From positions 3,658,001-3,722,000 of the forward strand of contig JAWZSP010000001.1 of assembly GCA_034401135.1 (NCBI GenBank): a stretch of 64,000 nt of DNA. The letters are read 5' to 3'. The position numbers and the translations under genes are program-made. The stretch's first letter is position 1; each line of letters opens with the position of its first letter. The notes under the pieces were generated by a model. That model searched no databases and was not told the origin of the DNA. It saw only the letters and a program-made list of their open reading frames with translations. This document shows, piece after piece, positions 57,201-64,000 of the stretch. This DNA is from Volutella citrinella (taxonomy: Eukaryota; Ascomycota; Sordariomycetes; Hypocreales; Nectriaceae).

Positions 57201-60200
57201 TCGACTTGGTCTTGTCTTTCTGCAGCTACCTCCGTTGTTGCCACAGGCTCACGAGCTGGCCCTGCTGGTTCTTCTTGCAGGTCGGCATCTATTTTGGCTG
57301 GTGGGATCCCAGAGTCGACAAAGGAAGGGGGCACAGAGGATGAGAGACCAACCGATAGGTTGGCATCACTCGACTTCTCAGAATCACCTGCCACATCGGT
57401 GGGCTCTGGTGCTTCAAGGACTTTGTTTTTCCCTTTTTTCTTCTTTTGCTTCTTCTTGCTCTTCGTTGAACCACTAGTGCCCATGGGCTCAGAGTCGGCT
57501 GCCATCATGTCCTTTGGTGCTGCTTCTGCGAGCGGGCCATCTGCAATATCGACGATGGTTGATCTCTCGGGGGAAATCCCACCTTGATCCACTGTGCTAG
57601 CTTCACCGGCAACTGCTCTAGGCAGTTCTTCAGGAGCACTGTGTTCGAGGGCAGCGTCTTCGGGAGTAGACTTTCCCACGGCAGCAGGGGATTGCGAAGT
57701 CTGCTCTAAAGAAAAAGTGCTTTCTGGACGGCCGGCGACTTCACCAGCATCAATCTCACCAGGCGCAGTCTCCTCCGAAAGATGCTGATCTTTAGGTGCA
57801 GCCTCTCCAAGAGAGTGCTCGTTCAGGTGAGTAGCAGCTCGTTCGGAAGTATTTGTTTCAGCTGGAGCGGTGAATGTTTCAAGAGTAGCGGTTTCCTGGG
57901 ACGCATTGGCATTCTCGGCAACAGCTGGTTCTGCAGGAGTTATCAACTCGTCGGGAACGGCCGCTTCTGCGGGAACAGCTGGTTCTGCGGGAGTTGCCAA
58001 CCCTTCGGGAACGGGTGCTTCTGTAGCAGTTGTCAACTCATCGGGGACAGCTGGTTCTTCGGGGACAGCTGGTTCTGCGGGAACGGCTGGTTCTGCGGGA
58101 ACGGCTGGTTCTGCAGGAGTTGTCAACTCGTCGGGGGTGGCTAGCTCTGCAGGAATTGCCAACTCGTTGGGAACGGCTGGTGCTGCGGGAACGGCTGGTT
58201 CTGCGGGAGTTGCCAACCCGTCGGGAACGGGTGCTTCTGCAGCAGTTGTCAACTCATCAGGGATAGCTGGTTCTTCGGGGACAGCTGGTTCTGCAGGAGT
58301 TATCAACTCCTCGAGGACGGCTGGTTCTGCTGCAGTTATCAACTCGTCGGGAGCAATGTGAGCTTTGAGGGCAGACTCCTCCGATGTGGCCTGTTCTGTT
58401 TTCCCTGGAAGTTCAACTTCCTTTGGGCCCGGCTCGGTGGTGGACTCGACTTGCTCAGTATCTGGCGTGGTGAGGCTATCCGTCTGATGTTGTGCCGTGC
58501 CATCAGGCTTCTCTGTTGAAGCTGCCTCAATAGTCTGAGGCGTCTGGCCGGGCCCCGAATCGGCCTCTGGGTCAAGGGATTTGCCTTTCTTCTTTTTCTT
58601 CTTACTCTTTTTCTTGTCCTTCGTAGAGCTGATTGATTCAGGGTTGCTCTCCTGCTGTTCGCTCAATGGGGTGGCCTCAGACTGGGCTGTGGCATTTGCA
58701 GCCCTGCCTTCAGTCCCATCCCCAGCTCCGACCTCAGCCGCCTCCTCAACCCTATCCTCAGCTTTACCCTCAGCTTTATCCTCAGCCCCGGGCGTTTGAG
58801 CTTCGCCAGCGACAGATTCCTGGACTGTAATGACCATACGCTCTTCGGCTTCCACTGCTCTTTGTGCTTCGGCTCTCTTGGCAGCTTTTTCGGTGAGAAC
58901 ATTGAAACGGGCAGTTTCTCTTTTAAGGAGTTTCCCTCTTCTGGTTTTCTTCGCAGTCAAGGTAGCGAGCTCGGCTTCTTCTTGAGCAATTTCTGCTGCT
59001 TCTGCTTCTGTAACTGCTGCACTGGCCACTTGTTCTGTAGCTATATCTGTTCCAACATGAGATGCTTCAGGCTCCTTTGGCTTGGTTGGTTGCTTTTCTA
59101 CAGGGAATTGCTCAGGATTTTTGATAGTATCGGATTGGGCTGATCCCCGTGGTTCAGCTAGTTGTTCTGGCTCGATTGGTTGCTCAGTGGGCTGTTCAGT
59201 CTCAGCAAGTTGCTCAGGCTCAGCGCGTTGTTCAGGCTCAGCAGGTTGCTCAAGTTCAGCAAGTTGCTCAAGCTCAGTGGGCTGCTCAATTGGTTGCTCG
59301 GTGATTGTCTCTGGCTCAGCGGGTTGTTGGGGCTCAGCAAGTTTCTCAGGCTCGGCGGGTTGTTCAGGCTCAGTGGGTTGATCGACAGGCTGCTCAGTGA
59401 GCGTCACTGGCTCGGCGGGTTGCTCAGGCTCGACAATTTTCTCGGGCTCCGTGGGCTGCTCGAAGGGCTGCTCAGTGAGTGTCTCTGGCTCAGCAGGTGT
59501 CTCAGGCTCAGCCGGTTGTTCAGGCTCAGCAGGTTGTTCGATGGGCTGCTCAGTGAGTGTCTCTGGCTCGGCGGGTTGCTCAGGCTCGACAATTTTCTCC
59601 GGCTCAGTGGGCTGCTCGAAGGGCTGCTCAGTGAGTGTCTCTGGCTCAGCAGGTGTCTCAGGCTCAGCCGGTTGTTCAGGCTCAGTGGGTTGATCGACAG
59701 GCTGCTCAGTAAGTGTCACTGGCTCGGCGGGTTGTTCAGGCTCAGCGGGCTGCACGGGTTCAGTAGGCTGCTCAGTGAGTGTCTCTAGCTGAGTGGGCTG
59801 ATCGACAGGCTGCTTAGTGAGTGTCTCCGGCTCAGTGCGTTGTTGAGGCTCAGTAGGCTGCTCAGCTGGTTGCTCGGCCTGGGCAGGTTGTTTAGGCTCA
59901 GCAGCCTTTTCGATCTGCTCAGCCTCGGTGGGTTGCTCAAGCTCAGCGCCTTGATCAGGCTGAGGTTTCTCGGTTGGTTCCTCTAACAGAACAGGTTCTT
60001 CAGGCTCAGTAGGCTTCTCGGGCTGCTCTGGCTCGGCAGATTGCTCAGGCTCGGCGAGCTGTTCAGGCTCAGCAGGTTGTTCAGGCTCAGCAGGTTGTTC
60101 AGGCTCAGCAGGTTGTTCAGGCTCAGCAGGTTGTTCAGGTTCAACAGGTCGTTCAGGCTCGGCGGGTTTTCCGACGGGCTGCTCAGTGAGTATCTCCGGC

Positions 60201-63200
60201 TCAGCGCGTTGCTCAGGCTCGGCAGCCTGCTCAGGCTCAGGTTTCTCAGTTGGTTTCTCTAGCTCGGTAGGTTGCTGTGGCTCAGTAAGCTGCTCTGGCT
60301 CGGCAGGTTTCTCGAGTTCTTGCTTGGAGACGAGTGAGTCAACTGGCTCCAAAGGAGCTTCTCGGTTTGCTGTTGTTGGAACCTCTTCCTGTGTTGTCTC
60401 AGCCGGACTGACTGTCTCAGAAACTTCTGTTTGTAAGGCTTTGCCCTTCTTCTTCTTCTTTTTCTTCCGGCTCTCCTTCTTGGAGAGGCCAGCATCAGGC
60501 TCGGCCACCGGCTCTGGGAGGAGCTGCGTATCTTGCCCTTCCATTGGCTTTGGGCCTGCTATAGCCTCAGAAGCCGCCTCTGGCAGAACATTCGCGACGT
60601 CAGAAATCTGAACTTCCTGGGCTTCTTCTCGCATTTGGGTTGTAGTCGCGCCTAGGTCCAGTTCATTGAGCTGCTGGTTCCCAAGTATCGGCTCGTCATC
60701 AGCTTGCACGGCATTGTCCTCCCTGGAATCGCCCGCGCCGGAGGGGTCCTGATGACTGTCCGAAGCAGGCCCAGTTGCACTATCTTGAGTTTCCGGCGCT
60801 GCTTTCATCGACGTTGCATCTTGGATTTCGGCAACTTCGGGTTCTGGGCAAGGCACTTTCTCTCCTTCATTGCTGGCAATTCTGTCGTCCACAACTTCAC
60901 TCGGTTCGAGAAGCTCAGTGGTCTTAATTGGCAGAGTTTCCTCGGGTTGTTCTATCTCACCAACGCCAGGCGGGAGCTCGGCATGGTCAGCAGACTGTAG
61001 TAACGCGGCTTCACTTTGTGCTGCTGCCTCCTCGGCTTGGACAGTTTCAGAAGTATCCTGCGATTCCGAGTGCGTGGTGGTATTTTCGTCCGAGTTGCGT
61101 GGCTCGGAGAGTGTAGTGACATCCAAGACAGCCGATTCATCTGCAGGTTCCACGAGTGATGTCGCTTCTGGAGTATCGAAGTCAGAGGTCTTGCCCTTCT
61201 TTTTCTTCTTCTTTTTCTCCTTTTTCTTGACCTCATCATTCTTTGGCAAATCAGAAGTTTCCCCTGCTGCAGCTTCTTTCTCAGACGGAGCTTCTCTCGA
61301 TTCTTCCTCGGGGGCAGTGGCTGAATCGGTTTGGGGTTCGACCTTGGACCTTGACTGTGATTCAATATCAAGATCCGTGCTGTCGACTTCAGCTTGAGCA
61401 TTGTTGGCTGTAGCCGACGTCTCCGTATCATCAATTGCATCGACCTTAACTTCAGTGACCTCTGGGGGAGGGTCTGCAAGCGTCTCTAGGGCGGTATCGG
61501 AATTTGGCTCCAACGCATCAATCTCCGTTGGAGAAACTTCAGCAGCTCTTTCGAGAGGCGCAGCGTCCGGCTCTGGGATAGTGTTGGCTTCACGAATAGC
61601 ACCTTCAACAGATGACAAAGCAGGGTCCGGCGGCGACATCCCCTCGGCCTCTTTCACAACAGCCTCCGGAACGGAACCTGCCGCGTCTTGTTCTTCAGAA
61701 GTCTCGGCGTTTTGCTTGAGCTCTTCATCCTCAGCTGGTTGTGCAACCTCCAAGGGTGGCTCGGATTCAACAACCTTGCCCTTCTTCTTTTTCTTCTTCC
61801 GCTTCTCCTTTTTAGAAGGGCCAGGTGTATCATCTTCGTCGTCCTTCGGCTGAAGGTCATCTTCAATCGCAGCATCAGTTGAGGGAGCGAGTACCGCCGT
61901 TTCGTCAGGTACTATTTCCGGTGACGCGTTGGCCCTCAGGGCAGCATCATCGTCGGTATCAGGCGGAGCTCGCGGTGACTCAGGCAGCGTAGCCGCTGGT
62001 TCAGTTGCCACAGCGTCGACATCAGCATCGACGGCCGCTGGAGATGATAAACTTTGATCCTCTCGCTTCGAGCCTGTTTCGGGTTCGTTCATAGTAGGTT
62101 CTACAGAGTCGAGGACAGCTTCAGTAGCTTTGGCGGATATTCGCGTGTCCACGCTGGGTGGCGTCGCTTCTGGCTGAGCATCCACAGCAACATCTGGCCG
62201 AATCTCTCCTCCTAGATCCTCTGTTGGCATAACCGGCCCGGCCTTCACAGAAGCCTCGGTAACCTCGGTGTCTTCGACAACGCTTGCTAGCTCCTTCTTC
62301 TGTTGCTTCTTGAGCTTCTTTCTCTCTTTCTTGGACAAAGCAACGCCCGGTTCACTATCAGGTCGCTCCATCACCGGTGGCTCAGGCAAGCCCTCGGGTT
62401 GGTTGCTTTTGGTGAGATGCTCGGGATGCGCAACATTTGGCAGTTCACCAAGCCCATCTTGTTGCCCTGGAGAAGCTTCAAAAGTGGCTTCACTCTCAAC
62501 ATTCGAGGCTTTTTCGAGGGTGAGCTCATCTGCAGGGTTAGAAGGTCCCGGTTGGGATCCAGATTGGTCATCACGTTCGGTCTCTGGTTGGGCAACAGTA
62601 ACGGTGTCCAAGGCCCCCGTATCCTCGGTTCCAAATGTCGGTGTGATATCAGGCTCAAGTTGGGACTCAGGCGATGATTCCTTGCTGACCGACTTTTCGG
62701 CAACCTGGTCGTCAATCGGTTCCTGGACGAAATCGGGCTCTACATGTGCACTCTCAGGTTCAACCATAGACTCGGCCTCAGTCTGGAGCTGTGGTTCAGT
62801 CCTGGATTGGGGTACAGCGGCAGGTTTTGCCGTAGGTTCAATCTCATGTTCAGTTTTCGACTCTTCCTGGCCTTCAGGCTCAACCATATTTTCCGTGAGG
62901 CCCTCATTAGCGGCCTCGGGTTCTGTGGACGGCTCTGGCTGAACAGAAGATGTCAAGGCAGCCAATGCTTTAGCTTTCTCTTTCATCTTCTTTTTTCTCT
63001 GCTTTTTGGACAAGCCAGCAAATTCATCTTCAGTTTCCAGTTTCGTCGTTTCCAGCTCCGGCTCTAGTTGAATTGTAGACTCGACACCAGGTTCGACATG
63101 AGACTTGCGATGTTCAGAAGACTCCCCATCCTTCCCTCCCTTTTCCCCGTCAGATGCTCCCTGTTCCAAAGCGTCAACCTTTGCGTCGGCGTCGTCCGGT

Positions 63201-64000
63201 CTTTCCGTTTCCGTTTCCGGTGGAAGGGTGGTCTCGGGCTCCTGTAGGTTCTCAGAATCGTTGTCTTTAGCCTTGATATTCTCTTGGTCCGTTATGGAAG
63301 TTTTCGGACTGGACCCACCCCTCTCTTCTTCAGGTTTGACTTCATTTTCGCTTGGAACAGGTTGCTCTGCGGATTCGGCGTCCGGCGTGGGAGATTCGCC
63401 AACGGGAACGGATGGCTCTTGGTCTCGGGCAGCTTCGTCTTTGGCAGAGTCCGTGGTTTCAGCTTCGGTAGGTTTTTGTTCGGCCGGCTCCGTAGCCTTC
63501 TCGGTTGGCGGAACGGGAGTGTCTGCCTCTGGGCCTGCTTCAGTATCCTCAGGTGGAGTGGGTGCAGAAGGATCCGGCCCGGCAGCTTCTTCGAGTGCGG
63601 CCTTCTTCTTCTTCTTCTTTCGCTCCTTTTTGGACAGTTTGGCAGGGAACAGAGATTCGCTGTCACCGGTGGTTGCAACCAATGATTCGCTGGCAGGTTC
63701 TTCAGCGGGTGGTGTGCCTGGAGTTTCTACGAGGGCTTTGTCATCAGTTGAATTGGATTGTTCGTGGCTCACATTGGTGCTCGTGGGAGCATCCGAGGTA
63801 TCAATGGCGACATTTTCATGCTCCAGGGGAATAACATCCTCGGCAGTGGAGGGAAGCGCCTCCGCAGCGCCCTTCTGTAGTTCGCTCGTTTCTTCCTCAG
63901 GTGGTATTTCACTTTCTTGTGAGTCCTTCGGCTCTTCGCCGTTCGAGGTCGGAACATCCTCTTTCGTAGCAACGTCCTGAGGGTTGGCTGGGGCCGCCGG
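51263..64000 (-). CDS. Giant involucrin-repeat-like protein (partial; N terminus beyond the right edge)
   Basis: At least 4,211 residues. The frame is open from the window edge; no start codon need lie inside. One intron (52739-52840; GTAAGT donor, GCTGACTC branch, CAACAG acceptor) is 102 nt and stop-free, so it is easily missed; splicing gives MADVYDGYGEGRIGSPRS. Visible residues 1 to about 2,700 are acidic Glu/Pro/Ala-rich sequence punctuated by ten Lys-rich cores (SKKERKKKKKK type) between 55923 and 63640. Tandem tracts are listed separately. Two Ala-rich hydrophobic stretches follow (around VGVAAAAVAAAAGTSMLL and LAVAGATAAAVTAAALAA), then a Ser/Arg/Pro-rich region. A long coiled coil starts at about 52680. 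The conserved C-terminal domain includes IWEFVFTRYLFGMDREQRQK, LPPLQPEYDADGEL and VVLFPLVVKKGDD. Such proteins are labelled 'involucrin repeat protein' in moulds. Function is unproven; a scaffold or tether role is inference. Confidence 0.85.
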   Translation of the reverse strand, partial: PAAPANPQDVATKEDVPTSNGEEPKDSQESEIPPEEETSELQKGAAEALPSTAEDVIPLEHENVAIDTSDAPTSTNVSHEQSNSTDDKALVETPGTPPAEEPASESLVATTGDSESLFPAKLSKKERKKKKKKAALEEAAGPDPSAPTPPEDTEAGPEADTPVPPTEKATEPAEQKPTEAETTDSAKDEAARDQEPSVPVGESPTPDAESAEQPVPSENEVKPEEERGGSSPKTSITDQENIKAKDNDSENLQEPETTLPPETETERPDDADAKVDALEQGASDGEKGGKDGESSEHRKSHVEPGVESTIQLEPELETTKLETEDEFAGLSKKQRKKKMKEKAKALAALTSSVQPEPSTEPEAANEGLTENMVEPEGQEESKTEHEIEPTAKPAAVPQSRTEPQLQTEAESMVEPESAHVEPDFVQEPIDDQVAEKSVSKESSPESQLEPDITPTFGTEDTGALDTVTVAQPETERDDQSGSQPGPSNPADELTLEKASNVESEATFEASPGQQDGLGELPNVAHPEHLTKSNQPEGLPEPPVMERPDSEPGVALSKKERKKLKKQQKKELASVVEDTEVTEASVKAGPVMPTEDLGGEIRPDVAVDAQPEATPPSVDTRISAKATEAVLDSVEPTMNEPETGSKREDQSLSSPAAVDADVDAVATEPAATLPESPRAPPDTDDDAALRANASPEIVPDETAVLAPSTDAAIEDDLQPKDDEDDTPGPSKKEKRKKKKKKGKVVESEPPLEVAQPAEDEELKQNAETSEEQDAAGSVPEAVVKEAEGMSPPDPALSSVEGAIREANTIPEPDAAPLERAAEVSPTEIDALEPNSDTALETLADPPPEVTEVKVDAIDDTETSATANNAQAEVDSTDLDIESQSRSKVEPQTDSATAPEEESREAPSEKEAAAGETSDLPKNDEVKKKEKKKKKKKGKTSDFDTPEATSLVEPADESAVLDVTTLSEPRNSDENTTTHSESQDTSETVQAEEAAAQSEAALLQSADHAELPPGVGEIEQPEETLPIKTTELLEPSEVVDDRIASNEGEKVPCPEPEVAEIQDATSMKAAPETQDSATGPASDSHQDPSGAGDSREDNAVQADDEPILGNQQLNELDLGATTTQMREEAQEVQISDVANVLPEAASEAIAGPKPMEGQDTQLLPEPVAEPDAGLSKKESRKKKKKKKGKALQTEVSETVSPAETTQEEVPTTANREAPLEPVDSLVSKQELEKPAEPEQLTEPQQPTELEKPTEKPEPEQAAEPEQRAEPEILTEQPVGKPAEPERPVEPEQPAEPEQPAEPEQPAEPEQPAEPEQLAEPEQSAEPEQPEKPTEPEEPVLLEEPTEKPQPDQGAELEQPTEAEQIEKAAEPKQPAQAEQPAEQPTEPQQRTEPETLTKQPVDQPTQLETLTEQPTEPVQPAEPEQPAEPVTLTEQPVDQPTEPEQPAEPETPAEPETLTEQPFEQPTEPEKIVEPEQPAEPETLTEQPIEQPAEPEQPAEPETPAEPETLTEQPFEQPTEPEKIVEPEQPAEPVTLTEQPVDQPTEPEQPAEPEKLAEPQQPAEPETITEQPIEQPTELEQLAELEQPAEPEQRAEPEQLAETEQPTEQPIEPEQLAEPRGSAQSDTIKNPEQFPVEKQPTKPKEPEASHVGTDIATEQVASAAVTEAEAAEIAQEEAELATLTAKKTRRGKLLKRETARFNVLTEKAAKRAEAQRAVEAEERMVITVQESVAGEAQTPGAEDKAEGKAEDRVEEAAEVGAGDGTEGRAANATAQSEATPLSEQQESNPESISSTKDKKKSKKKKKKGKSLDPEADSGPGQTPQTIEAASTEKPDGTAQHQTDSLTTPDTEQVESTTEPGPKEVELPGKTEQATSEESALKAHIAPDELITAAEPAVLEELITPAEPAVPEEPAIPDELTTAAEAPVPDGLATPAEPAVPAAPAVPNELAIPAELATPDELTTPAEPAVPAEPAVPAEPAVPEEPAVPDELTTATEAPVPEGLATPAEPAVPAEAAVPDELITPAEPAVAENANASQETATLETFTAPAETNTSERAATHLNEHSLGEAAPKDQHLSEETAPGEIDAGEVAGRPESTFSLEQTSQSPAAVGKSTPEDAALEHSAPEELPRAVAGEASTVDQGGISPERSTIVDIADGPLAEAAPKDMMAADSEPMGTSGSTKSKKKQKKKKGKNKVLEAPEPTDVAGDSEKSSDANLSVGLSSSVPPSFVDSGIPPAKIDADLQEEPAGPAREPVATTEVAAERQDQVDKDTSMLQQDNPEASQGDGLQTPDATLDVDEVLAENPQAAESSDLADSQQLAGEPAQGGTAPPCDNLEQLGQEAEHAIDTGDASELKPEASSATPEDASTGLVLSKKEKKKKKKKAKTGDAAGVEVEKSQEASRDGTHTDTVQGEMPSVLSAGESIQPLSTTEDNTSEAVPPVEHHGISEAAGLDTPQDHIPTALAQEVVETPDNFPTTGNPDKHGEKSNGRNEKAPEESMADEPRGAIPTSDVAADPSLEASKPLIVAEVARDIGTIAQAMPDVEKDDDAQDKERTDIQATQHSALEDNESVMPEPTVTDPAASDVQKAESSNEPAPLDDIGIDRGEVQGNSTVATGPSPDAAQNAKALEDSMKPPVVAAKEDLTLPPESLHDLANVDPTNQGQATGGDMPDTEPQGPATKKGKKKKKKSKQPAASQEQPTPALELTTEVDSSTTLPSHPDVLLKDVNNATEATTLDLDLGPQEQADKHLPVGPVPDSDELVPKQEKEEIEEPAHVPSTLDSPLPVEATIPRQEAAPQIEEEEKEDFQTREPVQTPELKHSTPELEVLTVQETALLTSTTLTTHGVEFSSDLGPPAAQEAALRTNTPLATHDVEFSPELEPPAVQETALPTTTTLTTHDVNFSPGLDPLPTRGVDFSSELDPDSAQEKPPVTVKADDGKDLPAEPERNEAKQSISGTVAEPRTTVVDQASTTQATKETDQTSFTPAFTRNECQSVESGAETKLSDPPALVDEAQQDRELRPNPTGLQPAMEERSIPTRPEGAVAAHERLPVTPHKHHEVNATPSDTASPHETVRAESGRGLMAESKALGQNLGSSEADDWKAREYGLDRTGKGRQQDKRHPHSDTAERGVDLDAAMANKGFDSGFQVQDTVTYEEPGSPPRLSTERRAASPGAARGGMDEPQLPVTPMKKTRVRQDEKTSSRKHEDSAGLDTTTIVGVAAAAVAAAAGTSMLLDGQSSSGKSGKGKQKAVADRSTWESDDDTLRKRDVSDSSHKPSHERRNLESKHDKESRGGREAPEVANSGVEDRKRDEAVKAKNKEKLAFAERVLQPAVATGEKSRKGGRDTVAPSFTESTKSGEGSGDKTLKKRKQGAAIGEEAVKARRGTTEPDGGRKETSSRQATRLDPVDDVESPILGRGEAGKARAGLLRLPSDAQAPVGGLLREVSQSPRGFGSQSPEPSEYRRSPTRVLPPVKEIPEVEAEHHRKKSLRESNRDSGFASDSPRNSQRSMNMPFGGEEAKRDSGIHAGDSHEAQAATPARVDRAVAPRTPDPGSERRLRRSPRATPVLREPAAMEATPEPEKKKKAYPGLAVAGATAAAVTAAALAARATTATPPTPAPAPAQRSVSDNAPLSLSRQSSPALPSTARRSISNTSLSRRRTPEPLKFRPESPGIIGRSSSGTPTPPLRRVDKRMSGDLRALRQQNNTTPVANEGRVRSKDMADVYVSPTARPRPSLPLPLPHSILLPLPDTADSLPPQQDGYGEGRIGSPRSPTRPHSMRRRQSMQVLELENKVEQLLAENRMLTEARTSAESGLTQRAASTLAERDTEIDALKQSLQFLQNEVNRLTEVNDGLTSANAELANKDNGRYTELEGRHAIITRELADARGAQGSFDKSLQDKDAEIADLRAQLEAAKEKIREMQRQILESKANDEHFLNLHDEDHFDHRCQQLCSHVQQWVLRFSKFSDMRACRLTSEINDEKTIDRLDNAVLDGSDVDTYLRDRVRRRDIFMSMTMNMIWEFVFTRYLFGMDREQRQKLKSLEKQLTEVGPPEAVRQWRAVTLTLLAKRDSFKRQRDLDTEAVVQAIFQTLSKILPPPSNLEDQIQTQLRRVMKAAVALSIEMRTQKAEYMMLPPLQPEYDADGELVATVQFNASMMNERGGSSKMSNEELEAQGAVVRVVLFPLVVKKGDDSGHGDEEIVVCPAQVLIARTKNIYGGSDVGGTSVGARSRVSVVTETMGQNEAEYLEGGI
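55234..55530 (-). repeat. 81-bp coding tandem repeat, three full copies plus a partial one
   Basis: On the + strand CATGAGTGG recurs at 55315, 55396 and 55477, an 81-bp (27-residue) period; a diverged unit lies to the left. The encoded unit runs along the lines of ALxTxTxLTTHDVEFSPxL. The period keeps the giant gene's frame. Copies differ at scattered positions, so the array is not brand new. Confidence 0.85.
57918..58350 (-). repeat. Ala/Val/Pro/Glu-rich coding minisatellite in the giant gene
   Basis: About 430 bp of degenerate 15-30-bp units encoding repeats such as EPAVPAEPAVPEE and DELTTPAEPAVP. The + strand shows runs of GGAACGGCTGGTTCTGC. The tract lies between Lys-rich cores 7 and 8 and lengthens that spacer. 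Confidence 0.85.
59155..60325 (-). repeat. Pro/Glu/Gln-rich coding tandem tract with 156-bp higher-order repeat
   Basis: About 1.17 kb built from 12-24-bp units encoding PEQPAEPEQ-like sequence. Perfect 24-bp iterations occur at about 60056-60140. A 156-bp (52-residue) higher-order unit is duplicated nearly identically; its CGACAATTTTCTC landmark starts at 59431 and again at 59587. It lies between Lys-rich cores 6 and 7. All units are multiples of 3 bp, so the frame survives. Confidence 0.9.

Noticed and set aside
59155..60325. Regularly spaced repeats resembling a CRISPR array
   Set aside because: Units are contiguous coding multiples of 3 bp with no unique spacers, inside a eukaryotic gene.
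51263..64000. Many long + strand open frames opposite the giant gene (for example 59162-59788 and 63105-63980), rich in Ser/Gly/Leu/Val
   Set aside because: They are antisense mirrors of the Glu/Pro/Ala/Lys codons of the real minus-strand gene; composition follows the repeat units and no domain appears.
1..64000. tRNA genes, searched by eye using B-box-like GGTTCGA motifs on both strands
   Set aside because: The few GTTCGA matches lack the rest of the B box and any cloverleaf context.

Overview
The window comes from a filamentous ascomycete (Pezizomycotina, most likely Sordariomycetes and perhaps Hypocreales). The evidence is many short GT-AG introns of about 55-150 nt with CTAAC-like branch sites, long intergenic stretches, pyrimidine-rich upstream regions, a CFEM/GPI wall protein, and an 'involucrin repeat' giant protein of the kind found in moulds. 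It is ordinary nuclear chromosome: no tRNA, rRNA, transposon, CRISPR-like array or biosynthetic cluster was recognised. Exon structures were worked out by hand from splice signals, reading frame and family conservation. Every recognised multi-exon gene closes in frame, apart from one nonsense codon in a kinase.

Layout. 1-3134 has little, except a weak three-exon candidate at 1149-1773. Then come PPE1 (PP2A methylesterase, +), a GPI-anchored CFEM protein (+), ribulose-phosphate 3-epimerase (+), the Bub2 mitotic-exit GAP (+), an Izh3-type PAQR membrane protein (-), and a THOC5-like mRNA-export subunit (+). A gene-poor stretch of 4.76 kb (15391-20147) follows. Next are a processive family-2 glycosyltransferase (+), a DJ-1/PfpI protein (+), a seven-exon sugar-phosphate isomerase-like TIM barrel (-), and a nucleolar-type FKBP (+). 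An NDR-type kinase (+) carries a TAG in the middle of its catalytic domain. It is followed by neutral sphingomyelinase ISC1 (-) and a three-KH RNA-binding protein (-).

From 38.5 to 44 kb sits a small neighbourhood of genome-maintenance genes: a CENP-K-like kinetochore protein (+), dUTPase (+), pyridoxal kinase (-) and PCNA (-). An MluI-box ACGCGT lies close upstream of both dUTPase and PCNA, as expected for S-phase genes. After that come a vezatin/Inp2-like two-span membrane protein (-) and an unidentified 724-residue protein (+) with a mitochondrial-looking N terminus.

The last 12.7 kb is one gene on the minus strand that runs off the right edge. It encodes at least 4,211 residues with a single visible intron: a giant, low-complexity, repeat-built protein with a conserved C-terminal domain. 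Ten lysine-rich cores of the SKKxxKKKKKK type are spaced along it, and Pro/Glu/Gln and Ala/Val/Pro/Glu tandem tracts have expanded between some of them. This gene, the nonsense-interrupted kinase and the possible dual-start dUTPase are the most interesting items.
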